Under the pieces are notes generated by a model, which saw only the letters and a list, made by a program, of their open reading frames with translations, was not told where the DNA came from and searched no databases. The translations under genes and the position numbers were made by a program. A stretch of DNA of 64,000 nt from Lachnospiraceae bacterium (GTDB lineage Bacteria; Bacillota; Clostridia; Lachnospirales; Lachnospiraceae). Each line of letters starts with the position of its first letter. Within the stretch, counting starts at the first letter, position 1. Of the stretch, positions 1 through 8,698 are shown piece by piece. The stretch is taken from NCBI GenBank assembly GCA_017408735.1, contig JAFQUB010000027.1, positions 62,001-126,000 of the forward strand. Reading direction: 5' to 3'.

Positions 1-1114
1 CATACTGGTCTGCAATTTCTTTTCGTTCCGGTCTTGGACCAACCACAGACATTTCACCTTTCAGAATATTCAAAATCTGAGGCAGCTCGTCCAAATGGAG
101 TTTACGAAGAATGTTTCCGATAGGAGTAACACGGCTGTCATTTTTCATGGCCAGCCTTGCACCATCTTTTTCGGAATCTACCCGCATGCTTCGGAACTTA
201 TAAATCATAAAAGTTTTTCCATCCAGAGTCAGACGCTCCTGCTTGTAAAAAACAGGTCCGCCGTCGTACAGCTTAATGCATAAAGAAAAGATGAGCATAA
301 GCGGTGAAGTGACAATCAGAAGAATAAGCGAAATAACAACGTCTAAAGCACGTTTTAACATTTTTTCTTCCGGAGCCAGACCAAAATTACGAGATAACTG
401 TAATGGTGTATCAAACAAATGGATACTGTCAGAACCCATAATAATAATATCTGAAAGCTTTGGCATGATATAACAGCGAATGGATTTTCCAAAGCAGTAT
501 TTTACAATATCGTTTCGCATATGTGAGTCGATATCACATACCAAAACAGCTTTGTGTTGATTAATTAATTCTTTGATTCGTTCTTCACCTTCATTTACGT
601 GGACAGAACTATGAATAGCGTATTTGTCACTTCTGGAGTTGAGCTTGTGAATCAAGTGTTTCGGACTACGATCCCCATATATTAACAGTAACTGTCTTGC
701 CGGGTAAAGCTTTTTGTAAATCCAGTGTGAAAAGAAAGTCCATATGATAATGGCCAGTCCATCCATAATAGTCATTTTTACAATTGGCATATACGGCATG
801 ATACGGTAACCTAACAGACACAATTGCAGCCAGGTGACAAAGTTTACGCAGATAACGGACAGAAACTGGGAATACAGCACATCCATAATTCGAAGATACC
901 CAACTTTATAAGCACTGTAAACATTGGAAAAGAACAAAAGCAACAGCGCATACAATGCGATCAGCACAAGATGTCCATTGTAGAAAAAGTTCTTGGGTAG
1001 CGTACCGTCATAAGCGGTAAACCACGTATAAGCATAAATCAAGGTCTGAATGACAATGATAATAAAGGCAAGCATAAAAGATAGCAGCCTTTTGTAACGT
1101 TCTTTTTTTCTCAT
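1..1114 (-). CDS. Polyprenyl-phosphate sugar-1-phosphate transferase (initiating PGT), 3' end cut by window
   Basis: About 371 codons are visible; the gene is open at the window edge. The N-terminal half has about four hydrophobic segments, followed by a nucleotide-binding-like stretch. The bacterial sugar transferase domain then begins near KRALDVVISL and continues through KFRSMRVDSEKDGARLA, LHLDELPQ and GEMSVVGPRPER. These are hallmarks of WbaP/WcaJ-type enzymes, which move a sugar phosphate from a nucleotide sugar to undecaprenyl phosphate at the inner membrane face. The ATG at 1112-1114 follows a GAGAGG site, and a strong promoter lies at 1160-1188. It is divergent from the rest of the polysaccharide locus, so it may start a neighbouring polymer outside the window. 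The sugar specificity cannot be read. Confidence 0.9.
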   Translation of the reverse strand, partial: MRKKERYKRLLSFMLAFIIIVIQTLIYAYTWFTAYDGTLPKNFFYNGHLVLIALYALLLLFFSNVYSAYKVGYLRIMDVLYSQFLSVICVNFVTWLQLCLLGYRIMPYMPIVKMTIMDGLAIIIWTFFSHWIYKKLYPARQLLLIYGDRSPKHLIHKLNSRSDKYAIHSSVHVNEGEERIKELINQHKAVLVCDIDSHMRNDIVKYCFGKSIRCYIMPKLSDIIIMGSDSIHLFDTPLQLSRNFGLAPEEKMLKRALDVVISLILLIVTSPLMLIFSLCIKLYDGGPVFYKQERLTLDGKTFMIYKFRSMRVDSEKDGARLAMKNDSRVTPIGNILRKLHLDELPQILNILKGEMSVVGPRPERKEIADQY

Positions 1115-1159
1115 AATATTCTATTTCCTCTCAAAAACGATGCAAACAGCATCAGCCAC

Positions 1160-1188
1160 ATTCTAGCAGAGTTATAATGAAATGTCAA
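1160..1188 (-). promoter_or_regulatory. Sigma-A promoter for the divergent sugar transferase
   Basis: On the minus strand this reads TTGACA, a 17-base spacer, then TAGAAT, about 45 bases before the ATG of the transferase. It is a near-consensus site. Confidence 0.7.
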
Positions 1189-1192
1189 ATGC

Positions 1193-1222
1193 TTGCGGAA
1201 AATGGAAAGAATATGGTATACT
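1193..1222 (+). promoter_or_regulatory. Sigma-A promoter for the membrane protein at 1271
   Basis: TTGCGG, 18 bases, TATACT. It lies back to back with the minus-strand promoter, so the two transcripts diverge from a common control region of about 60 bases. Confidence 0.5.
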
Positions 1223-1270
1223 AAAACGATTTCTTAAATCGTGCAAAAAGTTCTTCGGAAAGGCAAAGAT

Positions 1271-2332
1271 ATGATTGAATTTATAAAATGTGTATTTATG
1301 ATATTGATTTTTCTTGTGGTATTCACCGCATTCGGGTATCTGGGAAGCTATCTGATGAAACGGAAAAGTTCTTTTGTAGAAAGTCTTCTGTTGGGAGTTT
1401 TCTTTTATTTTGCCCTGTTTCAAGTGTTTGCATTACCATTAATTTTATTAAAACAGCATCTTACGCTGTTGACAGGTATGTGGCTGGCAGTTGTTACCAG
1501 TATACTGGTGTTGGCATTTATTGTATTATATAAGACAGTAAGAAAACAGGAAAGACTTAAGTGGAGCCTGCCAAATAAAAAAAGCATAGTATGTTATTTG
1601 GCAATGGCAGGTGTGGTATTGTTTTTTTGCTATTTCACTGCAATTCAGAATTATTGGGGCTGGGACACCGCCTTTTATATAGGAACAATCAGCACCACAG
1701 TGGATACAGATACCATGTATCTTATTAACGGGGAAAATGGAAGACCGGAAACAACATTGCCATTGCGTTATGCGTTGTCCGGTTTTTATATGAACAGCGC
1801 AGTATTTTGTAAATTGACTGGAATAGCAGTAGTCAGTTTTCAAAAATATGTGATGGGCACATTGGATGTGATCCTGTATTTTGCAATTGTTTATCTTGTG
1901 GGACAGGCGTTGTTTCGTAGTGCTACTACAAAAGTTACAGGGTTTCTCTGGACAGCTGGGCTTGTGAATTTGTTTTTTGTGTCAGAATATACAACCTCTC
2001 AGTTTCTGATTCTCAGAGCTTATGAAGCAAAGTCCTATTGTGCCAATGTGGTAATTCCAACAATTTTCTGGCTTTTGCTCCTTTTACATAAGGATATGGA
2101 AAACAGAGCAAACTGGAAGATGTTGTTCGTAGTCATGTTGGCTAGTGTTCCCATTTCCATGTCAGCCATTCTTATTGCACCTGCCATGCTTGGAATTACA
2201 GTTTTGAGCGAGAGTATTGTAAATAAAAACGGCCGGGTGCTTCTAAGGGGGATTGTGTGCATGATTCCCAATATGGTGTATCTGGTGGTGTATCTTTTGT
2301 ATACGTTAGATGTGTTTGTGATAAAGGTGTAG
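1271..2332 (+). CDS. DUF6077-like polytopic membrane protein, N-terminal part (ends at in-frame TAG)
   Basis: 353 codons from the ATG at 1271, which follows GGAAAGG; the upstream in-frame ATG at 1241 has no good ribosome site. The protein has about eight membrane segments. An exterior loop carries GWDTAFYIGT and LPLRYALSGFYMN, the pattern I associate with DUF6077 proteins of Clostridia, large membrane proteins often found in glycopolymer loci. The function is unknown; a GT-C-like transferase role is only inference. The reading frame ends at TAG 2330-2332 and resumes in the same frame two codons later, so this is probably the first part of a single protein of about 628 residues that has acquired a nonsense codon. 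Confidence 0.65.
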   Translation: MIEFIKCVFMILIFLVVFTAFGYLGSYLMKRKSSFVESLLLGVFFYFALFQVFALPLILLKQHLTLLTGMWLAVVTSILVLAFIVLYKTVRKQERLKWSLPNKKSIVCYLAMAGVVLFFCYFTAIQNYWGWDTAFYIGTISTTVDTDTMYLINGENGRPETTLPLRYALSGFYMNSAVFCKLTGIAVVSFQKYVMGTLDVILYFAIVYLVGQALFRSATTKVTGFLWTAGLVNLFFVSEYTTSQFLILRAYEAKSYCANVVIPTIFWLLLLLHKDMENRANWKMLFVVMLASVPISMSAILIAPAMLGITVLSESIVNKNGRVLLRGIVCMIPNMVYLVVYLLYTLDVFVIKV

Positions 2333-2335
2333 TGT

Positions 2336-3154
2336 ATGAGCGGAACAAATTCGATGTTAGAAACAGTGAAAAGTTATATGGGACAGTCTGGTATTGGTAT
2401 GTTGTTTTTGGTTAGTCTTCTGGTGATTCTGGGCTACCATATGCAGGAAAAAGAAACGAAAGATAGAAAGGTTTTTCTCTGGGTAGCAGGACTAGGTGTG
2501 ATACTTCTTTTTAATGGTATATCCATGAATATTTTAGGTGAATTTACGGACAGTGCTACCTTTTATCGCTTCTTGTGGGTAGTACCGGTGATTTTTGTGA
2601 TATCTTATGTAACGGTAAGCTGCTTTGGAAAAGTGAAAGGGATAGCTGGAAAAACGGTGCTGGCAGGTATCTGTGTTTTGATGCTTGCGCTGATGGGAAA
2701 TGGTTATGTAAATAAAGATAATCTTAAATATCCGGGAAGTATGGAGAAAATTCCTCAGGATGTAAAGACCATATGTCAAATTATAGAAGAAAACAAAACC
2801 ATTGAAAATCCGGTTTGTGCCTTTGACCTGGCAACACAGCTTATGGTACGGGCAGAAAATCCATCCATTGTATGGGCTGTGGGCAGAAGGCCATATATGC
2901 ATTTTGTGCAGTATGGCTATGATAACGAAAAGAAAATGTACCCCTATATGGAAAATTTATTAAAGGTAGTGGACAGCGGTATAGAGATTGAAAAGAAAAA
3001 ACTGCGTGAAACTCTAAAAAAGAAAAATGTAGAGTTCCTGGTAGTGAAGAAATCTTATCATATGGATGAGTATTTGAAAGAGGTAGGATTAAACCCGGTA
3101 GGAGAAAGTGATAACTATATAGTTTATCAGTATATAAAGGAAGATAAGGAGTAA
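2336..3154 (+). CDS. DUF6077-like membrane protein, C-terminal part (same frame after TAG)
   Basis: 272 codons in the same frame as the preceding protein. It has about four membrane segments and then a soluble exterior domain of about 140 residues. That domain contains ICQIIEENKTIENPVCAF and ends with a short strand-rich stretch (DNYIVYQYIK). This exterior C-terminal domain resembles those of polytopic glycosyltransferase-like proteins. An AAAGGTG at 2321-2327 sits 8 bases before this ATG, so reinitiation after the stop is possible and the two halves could still work as a split protein. Otherwise this is the tail of a pseudogene. Confidence 0.55.
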   Translation: MSGTNSMLETVKSYMGQSGIGMLFLVSLLVILGYHMQEKETKDRKVFLWVAGLGVILLFNGISMNILGEFTDSATFYRFLWVVPVIFVISYVTVSCFGKVKGIAGKTVLAGICVLMLALMGNGYVNKDNLKYPGSMEKIPQDVKTICQIIEENKTIENPVCAFDLATQLMVRAENPSIVWAVGRRPYMHFVQYGYDNEKKMYPYMENLLKVVDSGIEIEKKKLRETLKKKNVEFLVVKKSYHMDEYLKEVGLNPVGESDNYIVYQYIKEDKE

Positions 3155-3158
3155 AAAG

Positions 3159-5117
3159 ATGAAACAAAGGAAATGGAAGGAAATACGAGGCGTATTTTGG
3201 TCGATATTATTTATGGTATGTGCCACAGGGATTATGAGTGAAGCTATAAAACCGGTGGTGAGTAATGCCATGGAGGAAGAGGCAGAACAGATTCAGGCAA
3301 CCGTGAAGTTAAAAAAGAACAGTTCCCAGTCCAAAATAGCTGTTACGGTAAGTAATATCAGAGAACTGGAGGAAGAAGAAAGTATCCGTATCTGTGTGTG
3401 GAACGCCGTAACCGGAAAGGATAAAAGAAGATGGTACACTTTGACAGAAAGTGACGGAGTATATAAAAAAACCATAGGAATTGCAAAGCACAACAATGGT
3501 GTTGGAAAATATTATGTGGAAGCTTATTTGAAAAAGGAAAACGGCAGTCTGAACAGTGTTGGAAAGAAAAACATTAAGATTGCAGGAATTGAAGGTGGAA
3601 GTGTTGCCTTTAAAAATGTAGATAATTGTGCAGGAACTTGTACCGTCCGTATCAGCAATATTGATACACCGGCGAAAGTTAACAAAGTTCGTGTAAGAGT
3701 CTGGAGCAATGCTAACGGCAAAGATGACGCAAAATGGTATACTGCAAAGAAAAAAGGAAATTATTGGACATTTGATTTTAGTGCAGCAAATCATAATTTT
3801 GAATCCGGAAAGTACAAATTCCAGACTAAGGTTTGGGATAGCAGAGGTGTTATTGGTTACCTGAATGAAAAAAGCAAGACAATTCGTGTAAACTGTAATG
3901 TTTCCACGAAAGTAAAAGCCAATAAAAGCCAGAGTAAATATACAGTTACAATTCAAAATGTAAGATACAGTACGCCGGTGGAAAAGGTTCAAGTGGCTGT
4001 ATGGAGTAAAAATAACGGTAGTGATGACAAAAAATGGTACACAGCCAAAGACAAGGGTGATGGAACCTATTCTGCAAGTGTACAAATCAGCAAGCATAAA
4101 GATATTGGAACTTATTATGCTTATACATATGTGACTTTAGAGGGCGGCTCTAGAATGCTGGTGGAGAAGAAAAACTTTAACGTAAAAGGAATTTCTGCAA
4201 AAAGCGTGTATTATACATATCAGAATGATGAAAAAGGTTCGGTACAGGTAAATATATCAGGTGTCGCTTCTCCGGCAGAAATCAAATCTGTAGAAATCAG
4301 AGCATATACATCTAAAAGCGGAAAAGATGATTTGGTAAAAAGTGAAGCGGTCAATATTGGTGGCGTATATAAGAAGAATATCAGTGTTGCTGATCACAAC
4401 TATGAAACCGGAAAATATAAAATTGAAGTATATATTACGGACGCCCGTGGTATTGTGAAAAAAGTAACGGGAAAAAATATCGATTTAAAATGCTCTCAGG
4501 TTTATAAAAATAAGACAACCTTTGCAGGGATTGATGTTTCAAAGTTTCAAGGAAATATTGACTGGAATCGCGTAAAAGCAGCAGGAATTGATTTTGTTAT
4601 TATTCGTGTGGGATATCGCGGATATACATATGGAACCATTACAGAAGATCCTTATTTTGAAACAAACATTAAAGGTGCTTTGGCAGCAGGAATTGATGTG
4701 GGCGTGTATTTCTTTAGCCAGGCAGTTACAGAGCAGGAAGCAAAACAGGAGGCTCAGTGGACATTGCAGAAGATTGCGCCATATAAAATTACATACCCCG
4801 TAGTGATTGATACGGAGTATGTTTCCGGTGGAAGAGCCAATTCCATGAGTGCTGCACAGCGAACCCATGTTATGAATGCGTTCTGTACGGAAGTAAAGAA
4901 TTCGGGATATACACCGATGATTTATGCAAGTAAGAGTTGGTTGGAAAATAATCTGATTATGTCATATCTGAATCAGTACGATGTGTGGCTGGCTCGTTAT
5001 GCAGCGGCACCGGAATACACAGGTCCATTTACCATCTGGCAATATACCAGCAAAGGAGCTGTGGATGGAATTAGTGGTTACGTGGACAGAAATATAGGAT
5101 ATAAAAGATATTACTAA
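3159..5117 (+). CDS. Secreted GH25 muramidase with four GBS-Bsp-like repeats
   Basis: 652 residues. A signal peptide of about 38 residues is followed by four repeats of about 95 residues each (roughly 46-142, 148-244, 249-344 and 348-444). The repeats share a VWS..NGKDD.KWYTA core and match GBS_Bsp-like domains. The GH25 lysozyme domain (455-652) starts with GIDVSKFQG. Its catalytic carboxylates are visible: Asp459, and the VIDTEY motif with Asp551 and Glu553. GH25 enzymes cleave the MurNAc-GlcNAc bond of peptidoglycan outside the cell. The gene begins 4 bases after the membrane protein and is followed by rfbB, so it probably opens or trims the wall where the glycopolymer is inserted. The repeats probably bind wall polymer. 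Confidence 0.92.
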   Translation: MKQRKWKEIRGVFWSILFMVCATGIMSEAIKPVVSNAMEEEAEQIQATVKLKKNSSQSKIAVTVSNIRELEEEESIRICVWNAVTGKDKRRWYTLTESDGVYKKTIGIAKHNNGVGKYYVEAYLKKENGSLNSVGKKNIKIAGIEGGSVAFKNVDNCAGTCTVRISNIDTPAKVNKVRVRVWSNANGKDDAKWYTAKKKGNYWTFDFSAANHNFESGKYKFQTKVWDSRGVIGYLNEKSKTIRVNCNVSTKVKANKSQSKYTVTIQNVRYSTPVEKVQVAVWSKNNGSDDKKWYTAKDKGDGTYSASVQISKHKDIGTYYAYTYVTLEGGSRMLVEKKNFNVKGISAKSVYYTYQNDEKGSVQVNISGVASPAEIKSVEIRAYTSKSGKDDLVKSEAVNIGGVYKKNISVADHNYETGKYKIEVYITDARGIVKKVTGKNIDLKCSQVYKNKTTFAGIDVSKFQGNIDWNRVKAAGIDFVIIRVGYRGYTYGTITEDPYFETNIKGALAAGIDVGVYFFSQAVTEQEAKQEAQWTLQKIAPYKITYPVVIDTEYVSGGRANSMSAAQRTHVMNAFCTEVKNSGYTPMIYASKSWLENNLIMSYLNQYDVWLARYAAAPEYTGPFTIWQYTSKGAVDGISGYVDRNIGYKRYY

Positions 5118-5138
5118 GAGATTCTTAAGAATTATTCG

Positions 5139-5167
5139 TTGAATTCCAAATAAGATTATGGTATCAT
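5139..5167 (+). promoter_or_regulatory. Promoter upstream of rfbB
   Basis: TTGAAT, 17 bases, TATCAT. The -10 hexamer lies inside a perfect 17-base palindrome (5157-5173). Confidence 0.55.
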
Positions 5168-5173
5168 ACCATA
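5157..5173. promoter_or_regulatory. Perfect palindrome over the rfbB -10 box (candidate operator)
   Basis: TATGGTATCATACCATA consists of two 8-base arms around one central C. Its position over the -10 element suits a repressor site. No regulator gene lies nearby, so the operator role is inference. Confidence 0.4.
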
Positions 5174-5184
5174 GGAAAGAAATG

Positions 5185-5203
5185 TCAGAAATTAAGTTTC
5201 TGA
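5185..5203 (+). other. Inverted repeat in the rfbB leader
   Basis: TCAGAAA and TTTCTGA form a perfect 7-base stem with a 5-base loop, about 27 bases before the rfbB start. It could fold in the mRNA; no function is assigned. Confidence 0.35.
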
Positions 5204-5229
5204 AAGAAACCAGTAGCGGAGGAAATTAC

Positions 5230-6306
5230 ATGAGAACATATTTAGTTACCGGAGGAGCAGGTTTTATTGGCTCTAATTACATTCATTACATGTTTCGTAA
5301 ATACGGAGATGAAATCAGAATTATTAATGTGGACTGCTTAACTTATGCAGGAAATTTAGAAAATTTGAAAGATGTTGAGAATAGAGAAAATTATACTTTT
5401 GTAAAAGCAGATATCTGTGATAAAGAAGCAATTGAAAAAATCTTTGCAGAAAACGATATCGACAGAGTAGTACATTTTGCGGCAGAAAGCCATGTAGACA
5501 GAAGTATTCGTAACCCGGAAGTGTTTGTGCAGACCAACGTACTTGGAACTTTGGTTATGTTAAATGCGGCAAAGAATGCATGGGAAAATGAAGATGGAAC
5601 CTACAAGGAAGATAAGAAATTCCTTCATGTTTCCACTGACGAAGTGTATGGTTCTTTGGAAGAAGGAGATACTTACTTCTATGAAACTACACCTTTAGAC
5701 CCACACAGTCCATATTCAGCAAGCAAGGCTTCTTCTGATATGCTTGTTAAGGCTTACATGGACACTTATAAATTCCCGGCGAACATAACAAACTGTTCCA
5801 ATAACTATGGACCATACCAGTTCCCGGAAAAGTTAATTCCGTTGATGATTAACAATGCATTACAGGGGAAAAACTTACCAGTATATGGTGATGGAAAGAA
5901 TGTACGTGACTGGTTGTATGTGGATGACCATGCAAAAGCAATTGATATGGTACAGGAACAGGGAAAATTAGGTGAACGTTACAACATTGGCGGGCACAAC
6001 GAAAAGCAGAATATTGAAATTATCGAAATTATTCTTGAAACTTTATTAGAGATTCTGCCGGAAAACGATGAAAGACGTGCAAATATCGGAAAACAGTTAA
6101 TCACATATGTGGAAGACCGTAAGGGACACGACAGAAGATATGCCATCGCACCGGACAAGATTAAGGCAGATATCGGCTGGTATCCGGAAACCATGTTTAA
6201 AGATGGAATCAAGCTTACCATCAGATGGTTCTTAGAAAACGAAGAATGGATGAAAAACGTAACCAGCGGTGATTATCAGAAGTACTATCAGGAAATGTAC
6301 AAGTAA
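5230..6306 (+). CDS. rfbB: dTDP-glucose 4,6-dehydratase
   Basis: 358 residues from the ATG at 5230, which follows GGAGGAAATTAC. A longer frame from 5158 overlaps the promoter and is not used. This is an extended SDR enzyme with an N-terminal NAD site TGGAGFIGSN, the STDEVYG segment and the catalytic YSASK. It converts dTDP-glucose to dTDP-4-keto-6-deoxyglucose, the second step of dTDP-L-rhamnose synthesis, in the cytosol. It is followed by rfbA and rfbC in one operon and by the exporter genes. The length is normal for the family. Confidence 0.95.
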   Translation: MRTYLVTGGAGFIGSNYIHYMFRKYGDEIRIINVDCLTYAGNLENLKDVENRENYTFVKADICDKEAIEKIFAENDIDRVVHFAAESHVDRSIRNPEVFVQTNVLGTLVMLNAAKNAWENEDGTYKEDKKFLHVSTDEVYGSLEEGDTYFYETTPLDPHSPYSASKASSDMLVKAYMDTYKFPANITNCSNNYGPYQFPEKLIPLMINNALQGKNLPVYGDGKNVRDWLYVDDHAKAIDMVQEQGKLGERYNIGGHNEKQNIEIIEIILETLLEILPENDERRANIGKQLITYVEDRKGHDRRYAIAPDKIKADIGWYPETMFKDGIKLTIRWFLENEEWMKNVTSGDYQKYYQEMYK

Positions 6307-6326
6307 GAAATGAAATTCAAATGTGA

Positions 6327-6356
6327 GGGTGTTTTGCGGATTTGGCAGGGTACCCT
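6327..6356 (+). other. Intergenic hairpin between rfbB and rfbA
   Basis: GAGGGT pairs with ACCCTC around a loop of about 20 bases in the 98-base gap. No U-tract follows, so it is not a terminator. It may affect mRNA stability. Confidence 0.25.
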
Positions 6357-6404
6357 CGCTTTGTGCATGTTAGAATTAAGAGCGTTGCAAAAGGAGAAGA
6401 TAAG

Positions 6405-7274
6405 ATGAAGGGAATTATTTTAGCAGGTGGTTCAGGAACAAGACTGTATCCACTTACCAAGGCGATTTCAAAGCAGATTATGCCAGTGTATGATAAACCA
6501 ATGATTTATTATCCGTTGTCTACACTTATGTTGGCAGGAATTCGGGATATATTAATTATTTCTACACCAAGAGATTTGCCTATTTTTGAAGAATTATTGG
6601 GGGATGGAAGCCAGTTGGGCTTAAATATTCAGTATGCAGTACAGGACAAGCCAAGAGGCTTGGCAGATGCTTTTATTATCGGAGCAGATTTTATTGGAAA
6701 AGATTCAGTTGCACTGGTGCTTGGCGATAATATTTTCTATGGACAGAGCTTTTCTAAGGTGTTACGAAAAGTGGCACAGCAGAAGAGTGGAGCTACCATT
6801 TTCGGTTATTATGTTCGTGACCCAAGAGAATATGGTGTAGTAGAATTTGATGAAAACGGTATGGCACTTTCTATTGAAGAAAAGCCGGAAAATCCAAAGT
6901 CAAATTATGCAGTTCCGGGACTTTATTTCTATGATAACGACGTAGTAGAGATTGCGAAAAATGTAAAACCTTCTGCAAGAGGTGAAATTGAAATTACAAG
7001 CATTAACAATGAATATCTCCGCAGAGGAACCTTGCGTGTAGAAACTTTAGGCAGAGGATTTGCATGGCTGGATACCGGAAATCATGATGCACTACTGGAT
7101 GCAGCGGATTTTGTGGCGGCATTTCAGAAGCGTCAGGGGTTATATATTTCTTGTATTGAAGAAATTGCATATCGCAGAGGCTTTATCGATAAGGAGCAGT
7201 TGTTAAAACTGGCACAGCCGTTATTGAAAACCGCATATGGACGTTATCTGGTAGATATTGCCAACGGATTATAA
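6405..7274 (+). CDS. rfbA: Glucose-1-phosphate thymidylyltransferase
   Basis: 289 residues from the ATG at 6405, which follows AAGGAG; an upstream in-frame start at 6342 has no support. The N-terminal nucleotidyltransferase signature [11 protein letters not shown] is present, with the substrate and metal segment LGDNIFYG and the EEKPENPKS loop. It makes dTDP-glucose from dTTP and glucose-1-phosphate, the first committed step of dTDP-rhamnose synthesis and usually feedback-controlled by the product. The length matches the short RmlA class. Confidence 0.95.
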   Translation: MKGIILAGGSGTRLYPLTKAISKQIMPVYDKPMIYYPLSTLMLAGIRDILIISTPRDLPIFEELLGDGSQLGLNIQYAVQDKPRGLADAFIIGADFIGKDSVALVLGDNIFYGQSFSKVLRKVAQQKSGATIFGYYVRDPREYGVVEFDENGMALSIEEKPENPKSNYAVPGLYFYDNDVVEIAKNVKPSARGEIEITSINNEYLRRGTLRVETLGRGFAWLDTGNHDALLDAADFVAAFQKRQGLYISCIEEIAYRRGFIDKEQLLKLAQPLLKTAYGRYLVDIANGL

Positions 7275-7306
7275 AATTTAGAAAATAGAGAAAAGAGGAC
7301 GATAAA

Positions 7307-7858
7307 ATGGGTAAAATTACAGTAGAAACATGTGAAATTGAAGGGTTAAAGGTAATTACACCAACTGTTTTTGGAGATGAAAGAGGATATTTCATGGAAA
7401 CTTATAATTACAATGATTATAAGGAAGCTGGAATTGATATGGAATTTGTGCAGGATAATCAGTCCATGTCCAAAAAAGGAGTTCTTCGTGGATTGCATTT
7501 CCAGATTAATTTCCCGCAGGATAAACTGGTGCGTGTTACCAGAGGAGAAGTGTATGACGTTGCAGTAGATTTACGTCCGGGTTCTGAAACCTATGGAAAA
7601 TGGTTTGGTGTACTCCTTTCCGAAGAAAACAAGAAGCAGTTTTTCATTCCGAAGAATTTTGCACATGGATTTGTAGTTTTATCTGATGTGGCTGAATTTT
7701 CCTACAAATGTACCGATTTTTATCATCCAAATGATGAAGGCGGTCTTGCATGGAATGACCCGGAAATCGGCGTGGAATGGCCAATTCCGGAAGATATGGA
7801 ATTAACCATTTCTGAAAAAGACCAGAAATGGCCGGGAATTGCTTCTTTAAAGAAATAA
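7307..7858 (+). CDS. rfbC: dTDP-4-dehydrorhamnose 3,5-epimerase
   Basis: 183 residues in a cupin fold. The catalytic His is in VLRGLHFQ, the RxTRGEVYDVAVDLR strand is present, and the Tyr motif EFSYKCTDFY completes the family pattern. It epimerises C3 and C5 of dTDP-4-keto-6-deoxyglucose. It follows rfbA by 32 bases and precedes the ABC exporter by 18. The final reductase, rfbD, is not visible in the window. Confidence 0.95.
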   Translation: MGKITVETCEIEGLKVITPTVFGDERGYFMETYNYNDYKEAGIDMEFVQDNQSMSKKGVLRGLHFQINFPQDKLVRVTRGEVYDVAVDLRPGSETYGKWFGVLLSEENKKQFFIPKNFAHGFVVLSDVAEFSYKCTDFYHPNDEGGLAWNDPEIGVEWPIPEDMELTISEKDQKWPGIASLKK

Positions 7859-7876
7859 TCCATCTAGGAGAAAGAT

Positions 7877-8689
7877 ATGTCAGAGAAAACAAAGACCAGA
7901 ACAAGTCTGGTAAAAGATGTCTATGAAAACAGGCATCTTGTCTGGAAATTAGCAAAAAATGATTTTAAAACAAGATATGCAGGTTCTTATTTAGGGATTT
8001 TTTGGGCTTTCGTGCAGCCGGTGGTAACCGTACTGGTATACTGGTTTGTATTTGCGGTGGGCTTTCGTCCGGCAGAACCGGAAAATCCCCCATTTATCCT
8101 GTACTTATTGGCGGGCATTGTGCCATGGTTTTTCTTTCAGGATGCATTGAACAGCGGAACCAATGCACTGATAGAATACAATTATCTGGTAAAAAAAGTT
8201 GTGTTTAAGATAAGTGTATTGCCGGTAATTAAAATCATATCTGCATTGTTTGTGCACTGCTTTTTTGTTTTGTTTACCGTGATACTATTTACCTGTTATG
8301 GACATACACCTGATTTGTACACATTACAGATTGTTTATTATACATTTTGTATGATGCTTCTGGTGTTGGGAATGGTTTATGCCACCAGTGCAGTAGTTAT
8401 CTTTTTCAGAGATTTATCACAGTTGATTAACATTGTATTGCAGGTAGGTATCTGGTTAACACCGATTATGTGGAAATTACAGATGATTCCGGACAATTTC
8501 CAGTGGATATTTAAATTAAATCCTCTTTACTATGTGGTGAATGGGTATCGTGATGCTTTTTATCAGAAACAGTGGTTCTTTGAACATCCGGTAAATACGT
8601 TATATTTCTTTGTGGTTACCATAGCAATGTATTTGATTGGAACCAAAATATTTGGAAGATTAAAAGTACATTTTGCAGATGTGCTGTAA
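7877..8689 (+). CDS. Polysaccharide ABC exporter permease (Wzm/TagG family)
   Basis: 270 residues with about six membrane segments and the ABC-2 layout typical of Wzm/TagG/RfbA-type permeases. Recognisable parts are the N-terminal amphipathic helix with FKTRYAGSYLGIFWAFVQP, the GIVPWFFFQDAL loop and the LTPIMW re-entrant motif. It pairs with the ATPase gene 9 bases downstream. The complex moves a finished polyprenyl-diphosphate-linked glycan across the cytoplasmic membrane. Confidence 0.92.
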   Translation: MSEKTKTRTSLVKDVYENRHLVWKLAKNDFKTRYAGSYLGIFWAFVQPVVTVLVYWFVFAVGFRPAEPENPPFILYLLAGIVPWFFFQDALNSGTNALIEYNYLVKKVVFKISVLPVIKIISALFVHCFFVLFTVILFTCYGHTPDLYTLQIVYYTFCMMLLVLGMVYATSAVVIFFRDLSQLINIVLQVGIWLTPIMWKLQMIPDNFQWIFKLNPLYYVVNGYRDAFYQKQWFFEHPVNTLYFFVVTIAMYLIGTKIFGRLKVHFADVL

Positions 8690-8698
8690 GGAGTTTGT

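Noticed and set aside
95..473. Two plus-strand open frames at the left edge
   Set aside because: They lie antisense to the clear sugar transferase coded on the minus strand and have no ribosome site or family features.
2330..2332. TAG read as an amino acid (recoding)
   Set aside because: I saw no pyrrolysine or other suppressor genes, and other genes in the window use TAG as a normal stop, for example rfbB-locus genes ending at 12110 and 9964.
3309..4097. 262-codon minus-strand open frame
   Set aside because: Complement of the repeat region of the muramidase; a shadow of its biased codon use.
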